NCBI GenBank assembly: GCA_900444965.1
Contig: UFRQ01000003.1
Span: 310,001-374,000 of the forward strand
DNA length: 64,000 nt
Direction: 5' to 3'
Source: [Actinobacillus] rossii
GTDB lineage: Bacteria; Pseudomonadota; Gammaproteobacteria; Enterobacterales; Pasteurellaceae
In this document: positions 10,601 through 18,925 of the stretch, one piece after another
How positions within the stretch are numbered: position 1 is the first letter of the stretch
Layout of the letters: the number at the start of each line of letters is the position of its first letter
Notes under the pieces: model-generated
Seen by the model: only the letters and a program-made list of their open reading frames with translations
Database searches by the model: none
Told to the model about the DNA's origin: nothing
Made by a program: the position numbers and the translations under genes

Positions 10601-11059
10601 GGCACGATAGCCCGCATTTTCCAACTGCAAACGTAAACGTTCGATATTTAAACGATCACCATTTTTCACCAACAACACATTATTCTGTAGAAAAGATGGC
10701 GGACAAAGGCGTTGCATTAGGGTGTTAATCGGTAAAATTAAAACCCCCGAATTGGCTTGTTGTAAATAAAACAGCGCGCTTAAACGGGTTGAAATAATCT
10801 CTTGAGTGGGCGAAAACGCATCATAGGGCAAGGTTTCCCAGTCTGGAAATAGGCGAATTTCGCCTTGATAAAAATCCGCTAAAACGCGCTCTAAACGCAC
10901 CGCACTTTTGTTGTCAGGCGTCACAACAACGGTCAATCCTTTGTAATTTTGCGCCACTTGGCTAATGGCAAGGCTATCTGCACCTTGCAACACATTGCCA
11001 AGGGTTTTGTGATCGTTAGGTTCCGTTGGGATATAAAGATTAAAATACTGCATGACCAT
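7610..11059 (-). CDS. mfd: Transcription-repair coupling factor
   Basis: Mfd is a DNA translocase that removes RNA polymerase stalled at lesions and recruits UvrA. At 1149 residues it has full family length. The order is as expected: a UvrB-like N-terminal module, the RNA-polymerase-interaction domain ('VVHLEHGVGRYGGL', ~490-503), then the helicase core with Walker A 'GDVGFGKTE', Walker B 'VIDEEHRFG' and 'TATPIPRTL'. The C-terminal TRCF domain follows. The first ATG (11059) immediately follows the TAA of the upstream sulfatase gene; a second ATG two codons on is an alternative. The zero-base junction suggests cotranscription with the sulfatase. Confidence 0.97.
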   Translation of the reverse strand: MVMQYFNLYIPTEPNDHKTLGNVLQGADSLAISQVAQNYKGLTVVVTPDNKSAVRLERVLADFYQGEIRLFPDWETLPYDAFSPTQEIISTRLSALFYLQQANSGVLILPINTLMQRLCPPSFLQNNVLLVKNGDRLNIERLRLQLENAGYRAVEQVLEPGEFAVRGSLLDLFPMGSAVPFRLDFFDDEIDSIRTFDVDTQRTLEAIPSINLLPAHEFPTDEKGIELFRTQFRDTFGEIRRAPEHIYQQISKGTLASGIEYWQPLFFAEMATLFDYLPKNTLFIDFERNPIQAERFYADAEQRFESRRVDPMRPLLEPAKLWVKIDEINRHLKQYPKLTFKEEKVARASVRQQNLTVSALPEVQLQAQQKEPLQPLRQFIEQFDGKILFSVETEGRRETLLDLLKPLKLKPKQIKTLSHAEEQHFSLIVSRLAHSFIIEAESAVKIAVICETELLGERVQQRSRDRRKSVNPDTLIRNLAELKIGQAVVHLEHGVGRYGGLVTIENGGVKAEYLLLTYANDAKLYVPVASLHLISRYVGGNDETAPLHKLGSDAWSKARQRAAEKIRDVAAELLDVYAQREAQKGFAFKYDRDEFMQFAATFPFEETLDQEMAINAVISDMCQPKAMDRLVCGDVGFGKTEVAMRAAFLAVMNHKQVAVLVPTTLLAQQHYENFRDRFANLPVNVEVLSRFKTAKEQKKVLEELAEGKVDILIGTHKLIQSDVKFHDLGLLVIDEEHRFGVRQKEKIKQLRANIDILTLTATPIPRTLNMAMNGIRDLSIISTPPARRLTIKTFVREKDDLVVREAILREILRGGQVYYLHNDVASIENCAEKLTALVPEARVTIGHGQMRERELERVMSDFYHQRFNVLVCSTIIETGIDVPTANTIIIERADNFGLAQLHQLRGRVGRSHHQAYAYLLTPHKKLMTKDAVKRLEALESLDNLGAGFILATHDLEIRGAGELLGSEQSGQIESIGFSLYMELLESAVKAMKEGREPSLDELTQQQVEIDLRVPALLPDDYLGDVNMRLSFYKRIAGAEDKAALDELKVELIDRFGLLPEATKNLMQIAELRLLSKQLKVIKIDATANGGFIEFNPTADLDPMKFLTLIKEKPAVYKFDGPTKFRFTCNLESVKGRLEFVLSLLNSLLN

Positions 11060-13048
11060 TTATTCTTTTACGCCTTTTACTAAGTAATTAATTTGCCAGG
11101 TTAAAAGTTGTTTATAGGCTTGAATTCGAGCCTGCTTTTTATCGCTCACCGGTTTCAACTCGCCAACCCAGAGATTATCAGGATAAAGTGCGGTGGGATT
11201 TTGCCAAGTATATTGCTCAAGATGCTCGCCATCGCTCACCCCTTCGCTATCCGCATAAAGCCCTTCGTTATAAGCAAAGGCATATTTTTCATTGTCTTGC
11301 TCCGCTAACAAGTTGCGTCCGCCAAGGTTCCAATATTCCGCATCCGATAAGCTCAAATTGTACAAGGTTGGCATAATATCCTTGTGCGAACCAATACGAT
11401 TTGGATCAAATTTAAGGGCAAGTTTGCGTTGTAATTCTGTTGGAATATGAATATAAAACGGTACGCCTTTAGCCATAAAATTCTGTTTTGGTGCATCAAA
11501 ACGCACACAACGAACGTGATGATCCCCAGTGGCGGCAATAATAGTTCGATTTCCCACCGCACTTTGCGCCACTTGCGTAATAAATTGCCCCAAGGCGTTA
11601 TTGGCATATTGGTAAGTGGAAAGGGATTTACGATTTTCTTCTTCGTTGCCAAATTTTCCCGCTAACACTTTCGGATTAATACGCGCAGCGTGGTAATGTT
11701 GCGGGACTTCATAAGGTGGATGGTTAGTCATACTTAAGATATTGATAAACAAAGGGGTATTGCTTTCCTTCAGCAATTTTTCTGCTAACGCAAAAGCATA
11801 TTCATCGGCAATCCCCCAATAAGACATGGTCGATTTTGCTTCGGGAAAGGCTTCGATAATGTCATTTTGGTCATAACATTCATCTACCCCTTGCAACGGC
11901 AAATAGTTGCCCAAGTTGCGCCACATTAAACCACCTGACGTGATAAATACCGTACGATAGCCTTGTTGTTTATAGGTTTTAAAAGGGCTGTAAGGTAACG
12001 AAATTTGCTGCGCTGCCGATTGACTAATATTTTGAATGGGGCTGTAAAAATACAGCGAAGCCAAGGTTGGCGCGGTGCCGTCATAATCAGAAATAAACCG
12101 TTTGAATACAAAATCGCGTTCAAAGTGCGGTCGTAATTCGCCCAATAAATCGTTGGTTTCAGGATTATCTAAAACCAGATAGTTCGTACCAAAACTTTCC
12201 ATTAAGGCAAATACAACATGAGGTTTAATCTCTTCCAATGCAGGATTAACAGGCGTACGCTCAAGCAGGCTATCTGTGCAAAAAGCTTGTTGCATTAACG
12301 CTTTGCCTTCATCTAAATTGACGGCTTCAAAATGAATATTGCGTTTACGATCTTTGAACGCCCATTCCATCGCAATTACGCCATTTGGGACTAATTTATT
12401 GATAACGGCTAAAGAAGAAACTTGGGCGTGATTTTTGCTTAATGGTGTGGAATGAATTGTGCCACGTGCCAAAAAGGCTAAGGCAAGGAATGTTCCCACA
12501 AAAAGCAACGTGGACACAGACCAATGGACATCCAAACCTAAAAACCAGCCATATAACGCGTGATAAACAAAGCCTGCGGGAAACACTGCCAATACCAGCA
12601 CGGCGAGAGAGCCTGAAATAACAGGATAATCGTCATAGATATTTTTTAACACGGCTTTGGTATCGTCTTCTACTAGACCGAACATAAACATATCATAATA
12701 ATTGTTGTAAGTTTTATAGTAATAAAAGTTGCCAGCCACAATACCAATAAGTACGACCGCAAAAATTAAGATGTAAATTGCCCAAAAAAGTGCGGTGATT
12801 TTTAAGCTTAAAAATGAAAAGGTTGCGCTACCCAATAAGAAAAAAGGGGCAAGAACAATCGAGATAACTTTAGCATCAAATTGTGCACCGCGGCGCATCA
12901 TTCGCTTTAAGGCAGATTGATATTGTGTATTTTGACGAATTTCTGTAGAGATAAATGCTTTTGCCATACGGCAACGGTGTAAGAAAAGAATTCCTTGGAA
13001 ATAAGCAAATAAAATCCAAATCGTGAAAATTAAAGCAACGAGAGACAA
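11060..13048 (-). CDS. LtaS-like membrane sulfatase / phosphoglycerol transferase
   Basis: This inner-membrane protein has about five hydrophobic helices in the first ~200 residues and a periplasmic alkaline-phosphatase/sulfatase domain. It shows 'FALMESFGTNYL', the probable nucleophile threonine in 'DGTAPTLASLY', and the metal-binding 'ATGDHHVR'. Relatives include the H. influenzae HI1246-type protein and LtaS/OpgB enzymes that move phosphoglycerol or phosphoethanolamine groups. The substrate here is unknown. No ATG fits the start. A TTG at 13048 is preceded by AGGA at 8 bases and gives 'MSLVALIFTIW'. A TTG at 13075 would add nine residues but has no ribosome binding site. It ends directly at the mfd start. 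Confidence 0.82.
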   Translation of the reverse strand: MSLVALIFTIWILFAYFQGILFLHRCRMAKAFISTEIRQNTQYQSALKRMMRRGAQFDAKVISIVLAPFFLLGSATFSFLSLKITALFWAIYILIFAVVLIGIVAGNFYYYKTYNNYYDMFMFGLVEDDTKAVLKNIYDDYPVISGSLAVLVLAVFPAGFVYHALYGWFLGLDVHWSVSTLLFVGTFLALAFLARGTIHSTPLSKNHAQVSSLAVINKLVPNGVIAMEWAFKDRKRNIHFEAVNLDEGKALMQQAFCTDSLLERTPVNPALEEIKPHVVFALMESFGTNYLVLDNPETNDLLGELRPHFERDFVFKRFISDYDGTAPTLASLYFYSPIQNISQSAAQQISLPYSPFKTYKQQGYRTVFITSGGLMWRNLGNYLPLQGVDECYDQNDIIEAFPEAKSTMSYWGIADEYAFALAEKLLKESNTPLFINILSMTNHPPYEVPQHYHAARINPKVLAGKFGNEEENRKSLSTYQYANNALGQFITQVAQSAVGNRTIIAATGDHHVRCVRFDAPKQNFMAKGVPFYIHIPTELQRKLALKFDPNRIGSHKDIMPTLYNLSLSDAEYWNLGGRNLLAEQDNEKYAFAYNEGLYADSEGVSDGEHLEQYTWQNPTALYPDNLWVGELKPVSDKKQARIQAYKQLLTWQINYLVKGVKE

Positions 13049-13131
13049 AACGAAGTTCCTGCGAATAAATATCAATAAAAGCGCAGTATAACGAAATTAA
13101 AATTGAAGTTCAAAGGAAGATAATAAAGAAG

Positions 13132-13207
13132 TGGTGGGCGATACCGGTCTCGAACCAGTGACCCCCTCCTTGTAAGGGAGGTGCTCTCCCAACTGAGCTA
13201 ATCGCCC
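13132..13207 (-). tRNA. tRNA-Val (UAC), copy 1
   Basis: A 76-nt cloverleaf with encoded CCA. The acceptor arms GGGCGAT/ATCGCCC pair fully, and the anticodon loop CTTACAA gives UAC, reading GUA/GUN valine codons. It is the most downstream of three near-identical copies. Confidence 0.97.
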
Positions 13208-13288
13208 TTCATTTTTATTGCTATGACTGCACCAGATTTCTGCATACTAGCTTCAAAAAATAATAGGTTTAGATTTTATGGCATTAAG

Positions 13289-13364
13289 TGGTGGGCGATA
13301 CCGGTCTCGAACCAGTGACCCCCTCCTTGTAAGGGAGGTGCTCTCCCAACTGAGCTAATCGCCC
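13289..13364 (-). tRNA. tRNA-Val (UAC), copy 2
   Basis: Same sequence as the neighbouring copies, 76 nt, CCA encoded, anticodon UAC. It is separated from copy 1 by about 80 bases and from copy 3 by about 50 bases, with unrelated spacers. Confidence 0.97.
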
Positions 13365-13415
13365 ACTTAAGAGCCTTAAAATCAAGGGAAACAGCGGAAA
13401 CCACATAAGTCGAAG

Positions 13416-13491
13416 TGGTGGGCGATACCGGTCTCGAACCAGTGACCCCCTCCTTGTAAGGGAGGTGCTCTCCCAACTGAGCTAATCGCCC
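13416..13491 (-). tRNA. tRNA-Val (UAC), copy 3 (promoter-proximal)
   Basis: First of the tandem array, 76 nt, CCA encoded, anticodon UAC. A strong sigma-70 promoter lies directly upstream (13507-13534), so the three are probably one precursor transcript. Confidence 0.97.
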
Positions 13492-13506
13492 GCTGTTGTG
13501 GGGCGT

Positions 13507-13534
13507 ATTATATGGATTTATCCTGACTCGTCAA
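13507..13534 (-). promoter_or_regulatory. Promoter of the tRNA-Val array
   Basis: Minus-strand TTGACG (13534-13529), a 16-base spacer and TATAAT (13512-13507), followed by a GC-rich discriminator (CGCCCC). This is the layout of a strong, growth-rate-controlled stable-RNA promoter. Confidence 0.8.
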
Positions 13535-13659
13535 CTTCTTTTTGCCAATTTTGCGTTAACTGTCTCAAAAATAACCATAAGCAAAGAAATTTCTATTAAG
13601 CATTGCTGTAAAAAAAGGTACAATAGCCCACAATTTTGTCACGAATATGGAATATAAGA

Positions 13660-15096
13660 ATGAAACTAGAAGCCTTATTTGATTTAGATCCTAATGTAAA
13701 AGTGCGCACCCGTTTTGCGCCAAGTCCAACCGGTTATTTACACGTCGGCGGCGCACGAACTGCGCTCTATTCATGGTTATACGCCAAACATAATAATGGC
13801 GAATTTGTGTTGCGCATTGAAGACACCGACTTAGAGCGTTCAACACCAGAAGCAACTGCCGCTATCATTGAAGGAATGGAATGGTTAAATTTAGCTTGGG
13901 AACACGGTCCTTATTTCCAAACCAAACGCTTTGACCGTTACAACCAAGTTATCGATCAAATGATCGAACAAGGATTAGCCTATCGTTGCTACTGCTCAAA
14001 AGACCGCTTAGAAGAATTGCGTCATAGCCAAGAAGCGAATAAAGAAAAACCCCGTTATGACCGTCATTGTTTAGGCGATCACGTTCATAATCCCAATGAG
14101 CCACACGTTGTCCGTTTCAAAAACCCAACAGAAGGATCCGTCGTTTTTGATGACGCTGTACGTGGTCGTATTGAAATTAGCAACAGCGAATTAGACGATT
14201 TAATTATTCGCCGCACTGATGGTTCACCGACTTACAACTTCTGCGTCGTCGTGGACGATTGGGATATGGGAATTACTCACGTTGTCCGTGGCGAAGATCA
14301 TATCAATAACACACCACGCCAAATCAATATTTTAAAAGCCTTGGGTGCACCAATTCCAACTTACGCACACGTTTCCATGATTAACGGTGATGATGGTCAA
14401 AAACTCTCAAAACGCCACGGTGCAGTCAGTGTGATGCAATACCGCGATGACGGCTATTTACCAGAAGCGTTGATCAACTATCTCGTACGTTTAGGTTGGG
14501 GGCACGGCGACCAAGAAATTTTCTCGCGCGAAGAAATGATCGAATTGTTCGATATTCATTCCGTCAGCAAATCGGCAAGCGCCTTTAATACAGAAAAATT
14601 ACAATGGTTGAACCAACATTATATTCGTTCACTTGACCCAAGCTATGTCGCTAAACACCTTGAATGGCATATGAAAGACCAAGCTATCCTATTTGAAAAT
14701 GGCGTAGCATTAGAAGAAATTATTCCTGTGTTAGGTGAACGCGCAAAAACCTTGAAAGAATTAGCCAGCCAAAGCCGTTATTTCTATCAAGACTTTGAAT
14801 CTTACGATGAAAAAGCTGCCGCGAAAAACTTCAAACCAGAAGCAGTTGCACCACTCACAAAATTAATGGAAAAATTGACCGCACTTTCTGATTGGACTGT
14901 AGAAAATATTCATGATGCAATGAACGCAACAGCAGCAGAATTAGAAATCGGCATGGGCAAAGTGGGTATGCCATTCCGTTTAGCCGTAACAGGTTCAGGT
15001 CAATCACCCTCAATGGACATTACTGCGAAGTTAGTCGGCAAAGAAAAAACGCTTACTCGTTTACAAAAAGCGATTGAATTTATTCAAGCACAATAA
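13660..15096 (+). CDS. gltX: Glutamate--tRNA ligase
   Basis: GltX charges tRNA-Glu in the cytoplasm. It is a 478-residue class I synthetase: '[19 protein letters not shown]' near the N-terminus contains the HIGH-like motif (LHVGG), and 'QKLSKRHG' (~246-253) is the KMSKS-like loop. The ATG at 13660 was chosen because the family starts just before this conserved segment; upstream in-frame codons have no homology. It lies divergent to the tRNA-Val array and upstream of a tRNA-Ala gene, with a shared terminator after the tRNA. Confidence 0.97.
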   Translation: MKLEALFDLDPNVKVRTRFAPSPTGYLHVGGARTALYSWLYAKHNNGEFVLRIEDTDLERSTPEATAAIIEGMEWLNLAWEHGPYFQTKRFDRYNQVIDQMIEQGLAYRCYCSKDRLEELRHSQEANKEKPRYDRHCLGDHVHNPNEPHVVRFKNPTEGSVVFDDAVRGRIEISNSELDDLIIRRTDGSPTYNFCVVVDDWDMGITHVVRGEDHINNTPRQINILKALGAPIPTYAHVSMINGDDGQKLSKRHGAVSVMQYRDDGYLPEALINYLVRLGWGHGDQEIFSREEMIELFDIHSVSKSASAFNTEKLQWLNQHYIRSLDPSYVAKHLEWHMKDQAILFENGVALEEIIPVLGERAKTLKELASQSRYFYQDFESYDEKAAAKNFKPEAVAPLTKLMEKLTALSDWTVENIHDAMNATAAELEIGMGKVGMPFRLAVTGSGQSPSMDITAKLVGKEKTLTRLQKAIEFIQAQ

Positions 15097-15157
15097 TTTC
15101 CATTGACAGAAATCACGGCGGCATTTATTATTGTCGCCAGTTTTACAGTAAATGTAA

Positions 15158-15234
<77 letters not shown>

Positions 15235-15240
15235 AATAAT

Positions 15241-15270
15241 AAAGCCTTGAACTCAGTTCAAGGCTTTTTA
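15241..15270. terminator. Bidirectional terminator between tRNA-Ala and ispF
   Basis: AAAGCCTTGAAC pairs perfectly with GTTCAAGGCTTT around a 3-base loop and is followed by T residues. It ends the gltX/tRNA-Ala transcript and, in reverse, the ispD-ispF transcript. Confidence 0.88.
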
Positions 15271-15274
15271 TATG

Positions 15275-15751
15275 CTATGCTTTTAACAGTAACGCGACTG
15301 CTTCTGTGGCGATGCCTTCACCGCGTCCTGTAAAACCGAGTTTTTCAGTGGTGGTGGCTTTCACATTCACTTGCTCAATAGAACATTGTAAATCTTCAGC
15401 AATCACTGCACGCATAGCGTCAATGTGCGGTCGCATTTTTGGGGCTTGCGCGATAATTGTCACATCTACATTGCCAATTTTATAACCTTTTTCTTGTACT
15501 TGACGAAAGGCCTCACGCAATAAAATGCGACTGTCGATATTTTTAAATTGCATATCGGTATCAGGAAATAATTTGCCAATATCGCCAAGTGCCATAGCGC
15601 CTAGCAAGGCGTCAGTTAAGGCATGCAACGCAACATCGCCATCACTATGGGCAATAAATCCCGTATGATAAGGTACTTCAACACCACCAATAATCAAAGG
15701 GCGATTTTCGCCAAAGGCGTGTACATCAAAACCATGTCCAATACGAATCAT
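15275..15751 (-). CDS. ispF: 2-C-methyl-D-erythritol 2,4-cyclodiphosphate synthase
   Basis: IspF catalyses the fifth step of the MEP isoprenoid pathway. The 158-residue length is typical. 'GHGFDVHAF' near the N-terminus carries the zinc ligands Asp and His, '[11 protein letters not shown]' (~34-44) adds the third, and 'GFTGRGEGI' (~139-147) is the C-terminal signature. It overlaps the ispD stop by 4 bases, so the two are translationally coupled. Confidence 0.97.
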   Translation of the reverse strand: MIRIGHGFDVHAFGENRPLIIGGVEVPYHTGFIAHSDGDVALHALTDALLGAMALGDIGKLFPDTDMQFKNIDSRILLREAFRQVQEKGYKIGNVDVTIIAQAPKMRPHIDAMRAVIAEDLQCSIEQVNVKATTTEKLGFTGRGEGIATEAVALLLKA

Positions 15752-16443
15752 AGGTTATTCCTTCCTAAATAAAATTCAGCCAAAGCAAGATCTTCTGGGC
15801 GTGTAACCTTAATATTGCTGCTAACACTTTCCACTAAGTGAGGTCGAAATCCAGCCAGTTCCATTGCTGAAGCTTCGTCTGTGACTGCAAATCCTTGTTG
15901 ATTGGCAAGCTCTAATGCCTTAATTAACAAATCTGCGCGGAAATATTGTGGTGTCTGAGCCAGCCAAATAAAATTACGATCTTGCGTTTCCGCAATTTGC
16001 TGGTTTACACCTGCATGTTTTATCGTATCAATGGCGGGCAATGCCAAAATCGCACCATTTATATCATCAATTTTAAGTAACTTATCTACTTCAGCATGTC
16101 TTAAACAGGGACGTGCGGCATCATGCACTAGAACACGTGTTTGAGCCGGGTGATTAATTGCTTTTAGACCATTTAACACACTCTCCGCTCGCGTTTCACC
16201 ACCTTCTACAATCTGGATTTTAGGATGCTGAGTAATCGCTAACGCAGATAAATAAGGATCATCTTTTGCTACCGCGACAATCACTTTACTCACTGCTGTA
16301 TGAGTTAAAAGTACATTCAAGGTATGCTCTAAAATAGTTTTATCCTGAATCGTTAAATATTGTTTCGGTTTATCTGCTTTCATACGCGAACCTATGCCAG
16401 CAGCAGGCACAACAGCGACAATATCATAACAAAGTGCGGTCAT
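15748..16443 (-). CDS. ispD: 2-C-methyl-D-erythritol 4-phosphate cytidylyltransferase
   Basis: IspD activates methylerythritol phosphate with CTP in the MEP pathway. The 231-residue protein has the nucleotide-binding loop '[11 protein letters not shown]' (~11-21) with 'KPKQYL' just after, '[10 protein letters not shown]' (~104-113) and 'TDEASAME' (~180-187). Its ATG overlaps the ftsB TAA (TAATG) and its end overlaps ispF, giving the common ftsB-ispD-ispF order. Confidence 0.97.
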   Translation of the reverse strand: MTALCYDIVAVVPAAGIGSRMKADKPKQYLTIQDKTILEHTLNVLLTHTAVSKVIVAVAKDDPYLSALAITQHPKIQIVEGGETRAESVLNGLKAINHPAQTRVLVHDAARPCLRHAEVDKLLKIDDINGAILALPAIDTIKHAGVNQQIAETQDRNFIWLAQTPQYFRADLLIKALELANQQGFAVTDEASAMELAGFRPHLVESVSSNIKVTRPEDLALAEFYLGRNNL

Positions 16444-16721
16444 TATTTATGCTCTTTTGTAATACGGTAAAAAGTTTCATTTGGCTTAATCATTTCATAT
16501 TGCAAACGCGCACGTTCTTGAATCGCATTTACGCCATCTTTCAAATCTTTGATCTCTGCCGCGATTACTTGGTTACGTTGTGATAACTTAGTATTTTCTT
16601 CCTTATGAAAGGCAATTTGTTCTTGAGTTTCTTTGTAATCAAAATAACCGTTTTTGCCAAACCATAAATCATATTGAAAAAGCAACAGCACCGCTGTCAG
16701 AATAATAATCAGTAAACGCAT
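16443..16721 (-). CDS. ftsB: Cell division protein FtsB
   Basis: FtsB is a bitopic division protein that forms a complex with FtsL and FtsQ at the septum. The 92-residue product has one N-terminal membrane helix ('[20 protein letters not shown]'), then a periplasmic coiled coil (~30-70) and a short tail ending 'FYRITKEHK'. The ATG at 16721 is preceded by AGGAA. An in-frame upstream extension of 28 codons would put a hydrophilic leader before the membrane helix and has no homology. It is the first gene of ftsB-ispD-ispF. Confidence 0.94.
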   Translation of the reverse strand: MRLLIIILTAVLLLFQYDLWFGKNGYFDYKETQEQIAFHKEENTKLSQRNQVIAAEIKDLKDGVNAIQERARLQYEMIKPNETFYRITKEHK

Positions 16722-16825
16722 GATCTTTTTTCCTAAATTAAATACCGATTGTTTAAGGTAAAACAAAGGATTGTCTATTTTAGGCGACAATGCCGTCGTT
16801 TGCAAAAGATAAACAGATCCTAGAT

Positions 16826-16860
16826 AAAAAAGACCGCACTTTTAAAGTGCGGTCTTTTTT
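16826..16860. terminator. Terminator made of an inverted uptake-signal pair
   Basis: AAAGACCGCACTTT and AAAGTGCGGTCTTT form a perfect stem followed by T6. On the minus strand it ends the fsa transcript at 16869. It also carries two exact uptake signals in opposite orientation. Confidence 0.85.
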
Positions 16861-16868
16861 CTGTTTTT

Positions 16869-17531
16869 TTAGAAGACTAATTTACTAAATGCACTATTCC
16901 AATCGGCATCAAATTTATCCAGCGCTGCGAAAACAGCTGGATCAGCAAGAAAAAATTCTGCCACATCAGTACCAATAGTGATAGAACGACAACCTGCCAA
17001 CATACAATCTAAAGCTTGGCGTGGAGTACGAAAACTTGCGGCAAGTACCATTGAATCTGGTTTGTGTAAATCCAATAAACGCTGTAATTCACGCACGGTT
17101 TCCACCCCATTCCCGCCTTGCGCATCAATACGATTCACATAAGGCGCTACATATTTTGCTCCAGCAAGCGCAGCCAAGAAACCTTGCCCTGCACCATAAA
17201 CTGCCGTGCCTAACGTTGGCACATGTTGTTCAGTCAGCATTTTGATTGCCGCAATACCTTCTGGCGTAGTTGGTACTTTCACTACAATGGATGGAAATTT
17301 CTCACGCAACTGCAAGGCCTCTTCCACCATTTGTTCAGCTTCACGGCTGAGTGTTTGAGCGAATAATTGCCCTCTTTCACCGATAATATCTTGTAATTCT
17401 GCTAACACTTCAAAAGCCGGTCGCTTTTCTTTCGCAATAATACTCGGGTTGGTGGTAACACCTACAATTGGTAATACGCGGTTAAGCTTACGAACAGCGT
17501 GAACGTCAGCAGTGTCAAGATAAAATTCCAT
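16869..17531 (-). CDS. fsa: Fructose-6-phosphate aldolase (FsaB type)
   Basis: This is a small transaldolase-family class I aldolase. FSA enzymes cleave fructose 6-phosphate poorly but act well on 1-deoxyfructose 6-phosphate, giving hydroxyacetone and glyceraldehyde 3-phosphate. The 220-residue length is exact for the family. It starts '[10 protein letters not shown]', has the Schiff-base lysine in '[11 protein letters not shown]' (~81-91) and 'GTDVAEFFL' near the end. AAGGAG precedes the ATG at 17531. It sits at the edge of the frw-pflDC locus, as fsaB does in E. coli, which suggests that it takes the PflD product. Confidence 0.93.
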   Translation of the reverse strand: MEFYLDTADVHAVRKLNRVLPIVGVTTNPSIIAKEKRPAFEVLAELQDIIGERGQLFAQTLSREAEQMVEEALQLREKFPSIVVKVPTTPEGIAAIKMLTEQHVPTLGTAVYGAGQGFLAALAGAKYVAPYVNRIDAQGGNGVETVRELQRLLDLHKPDSMVLAASFRTPRQALDCMLAGCRSITIGTDVAEFFLADPAVFAALDKFDADWNSAFSKLVF

Positions 17532-17599
17532 AATGTACTCCTTGTGATTTTTTGATAATGGGTTACACTGCATTATCATTTCATTGATTTGATGAGCTT

Positions 17600-18466
17600 A
17601 TGACAACGCTTTCTATAAAAAAAACTTTGACGGATTTTGTGCAAAATTCACGAAATTTGCACCGCACTTTTTTTGCTAACAGCAGCAATGGCATGCCTTC
17701 TCTTGCTTATCAAGTGGATTTTCCGCGCCTGGAAATTGTGCTAGATGGCGAACAAATTATGGAATGGAACCACAACGATTTATATCTCCAACAGCGTTTA
17801 CAAGCAGGAGATTTTTTATTTATTTCTACCAATGCTTGGAATAAAGCCACCTATATACTGCCAACCACCACACTCAGTATTCTGTTTGGAAAACAACAAC
17901 TGGGTTTAAGTTTATCCCGTTGGGACAATTCTCAATTAGTACAAATCGAACAACTTAATACGCCACGTCGTGGAGCAAGAGTTGGGGCGTTTATTCTGCA
18001 AGCACTTAGCGAATTATCAATCCATTACCAAGAGCAATATCAGCAAACGGCTCACTTTTTGTTAAAAGGGTTAGTGAGTAATTGCCTTGATTTACTTTCA
18101 TCCCACATTAAAACCACCCCTAAAACTAGCGATTTATTCGAAGGTATCCGTCAATATATCGAACTACATTTCACCGAAGATCTTACCCGGGAGAGTGTCG
18201 CAAAAACCTTCCATATTTCGCCTAATTATTTATCTTTCCTATTCCAACAAAAAAGCCGAATAGGACTTAACCAATATATTAACCAACTACGCCTAGAACA
18301 CGCTAAAAGCCTACTTAAACGCTATGATCTCAATGTGCAAGAAATTGCCCTTGCAGCAGGTTTCAAAGACAGCAATTATTTCTGCCGTGTCTTTAAGAAA
18401 AAAACGGATCGGTCGCCATCTGAATACCGTAGCCAATATCACAGCCAGTTACTTAACGAGAATTAA
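17600..18466 (+). CDS. AraC-family transcriptional regulator (YijO-like)
   Basis: The 288-residue protein has an N-terminal sensing region without a clear cupin signature. The C-terminal ~100 residues carry two helix-turn-helix units ('ESVAKTFHISPNYLSFLFQQ' and 'VQEIALAAGFKDSNYFCRVF'), ending 'KKTDRSPSEYR', the AraC signature. It is divergent from fsa and its stop overlaps the frwD stop by 4 bases. In E. coli the AraC-type gene yijO sits beside the same frw/pflDC cluster. It probably activates the ptsA-frw-pfl genes; the inducer is unknown. Confidence 0.85.
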   Translation: MTTLSIKKTLTDFVQNSRNLHRTFFANSSNGMPSLAYQVDFPRLEIVLDGEQIMEWNHNDLYLQQRLQAGDFLFISTNAWNKATYILPTTTLSILFGKQQLGLSLSRWDNSQLVQIEQLNTPRRGARVGAFILQALSELSIHYQEQYQQTAHFLLKGLVSNCLDLLSSHIKTTPKTSDLFEGIRQYIELHFTEDLTRESVAKTFHISPNYLSFLFQQKSRIGLNQYINQLRLEHAKSLLKRYDLNVQEIALAAGFKDSNYFCRVFKKKTDRSPSEYRSQYHSQLLNEN

Positions 18467-18810
18467 TCTAGTACAACTCTGGTTCCTTGCGGTCGTAACA
18501 TAATTTTTTCAACCGCTTGGCATAGTTTGTTGTTATTTAATAAGAATTGGCTAATATCCATTTCAATACATCGACATTTTTCAAAACGTTCTGGCATTTT
18601 GATAGCGGTATTGTGAATGAGTAACACTACATCTGATTGTGCAATATCATCAGGCTGGAGTTCATTTTCAATACCCAATGCACCTTGTGTTTCAACCTTA
18701 ATTTGCCAATTTCTTGATGGTGCAATTTTCTCTAATTGTGTTGCCGCCATATAAGTATGTGCGACACCACTAATACAAGCTGTTACAGCAGAAATATGTA
18801 ATTTAATCAT
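18463..18810 (-). CDS. frwD: PTS fructose-like EIIB component, FrwD type
   Basis: This cytoplasmic phosphotransfer protein of 115 residues belongs to the fructose-type EIIB family. It starts 'MIKLHISAVTAC', so Cys12 is the likely phosphorylation site. The canonical motif after the cysteine is P-S-G-V-A-H-T; here it reads 'CISGVAHTYMAA', with isoleucine in place of proline, whereas FrwB in the same locus keeps CPSG. The ATG at 18810 is preceded by GGATAA; an in-frame upstream ATG lacks homology. It follows ptsA on the same strand after a 115-base gap. It may be a second EIIB with altered activity. Confidence 0.85.
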   Translation of the reverse strand: MIKLHISAVTACISGVAHTYMAATQLEKIAPSRNWQIKVETQGALGIENELQPDDIAQSDVVLLIHNTAIKMPERFEKCRCIEMDISQFLLNNNKLCQAVEKIMLRPQGTRVVLD

Positions 18811-18925
18811 AATGCTTATCCAGTTTGTTTTCATTGGAAACAAGCATAAATCTAACTCACCAAATAGGCTATATGACAAAACATCTAATTACTGGAAAAT
18901 TGTACGTATTCAAGAAAATAGTACG

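Noticed and set aside
13276..13476. 66-codon frame across two tRNA-Val genes
   Set aside because: The codons fall in tRNA sequence; a typical false small protein made by tandem tRNA genes.
13132..13491. Three regularly spaced repeats that might suggest a CRISPR array
   Set aside because: The repeats are 76-nt tRNA-Val genes with full cloverleafs; spacers differ in length and no cas genes are nearby.
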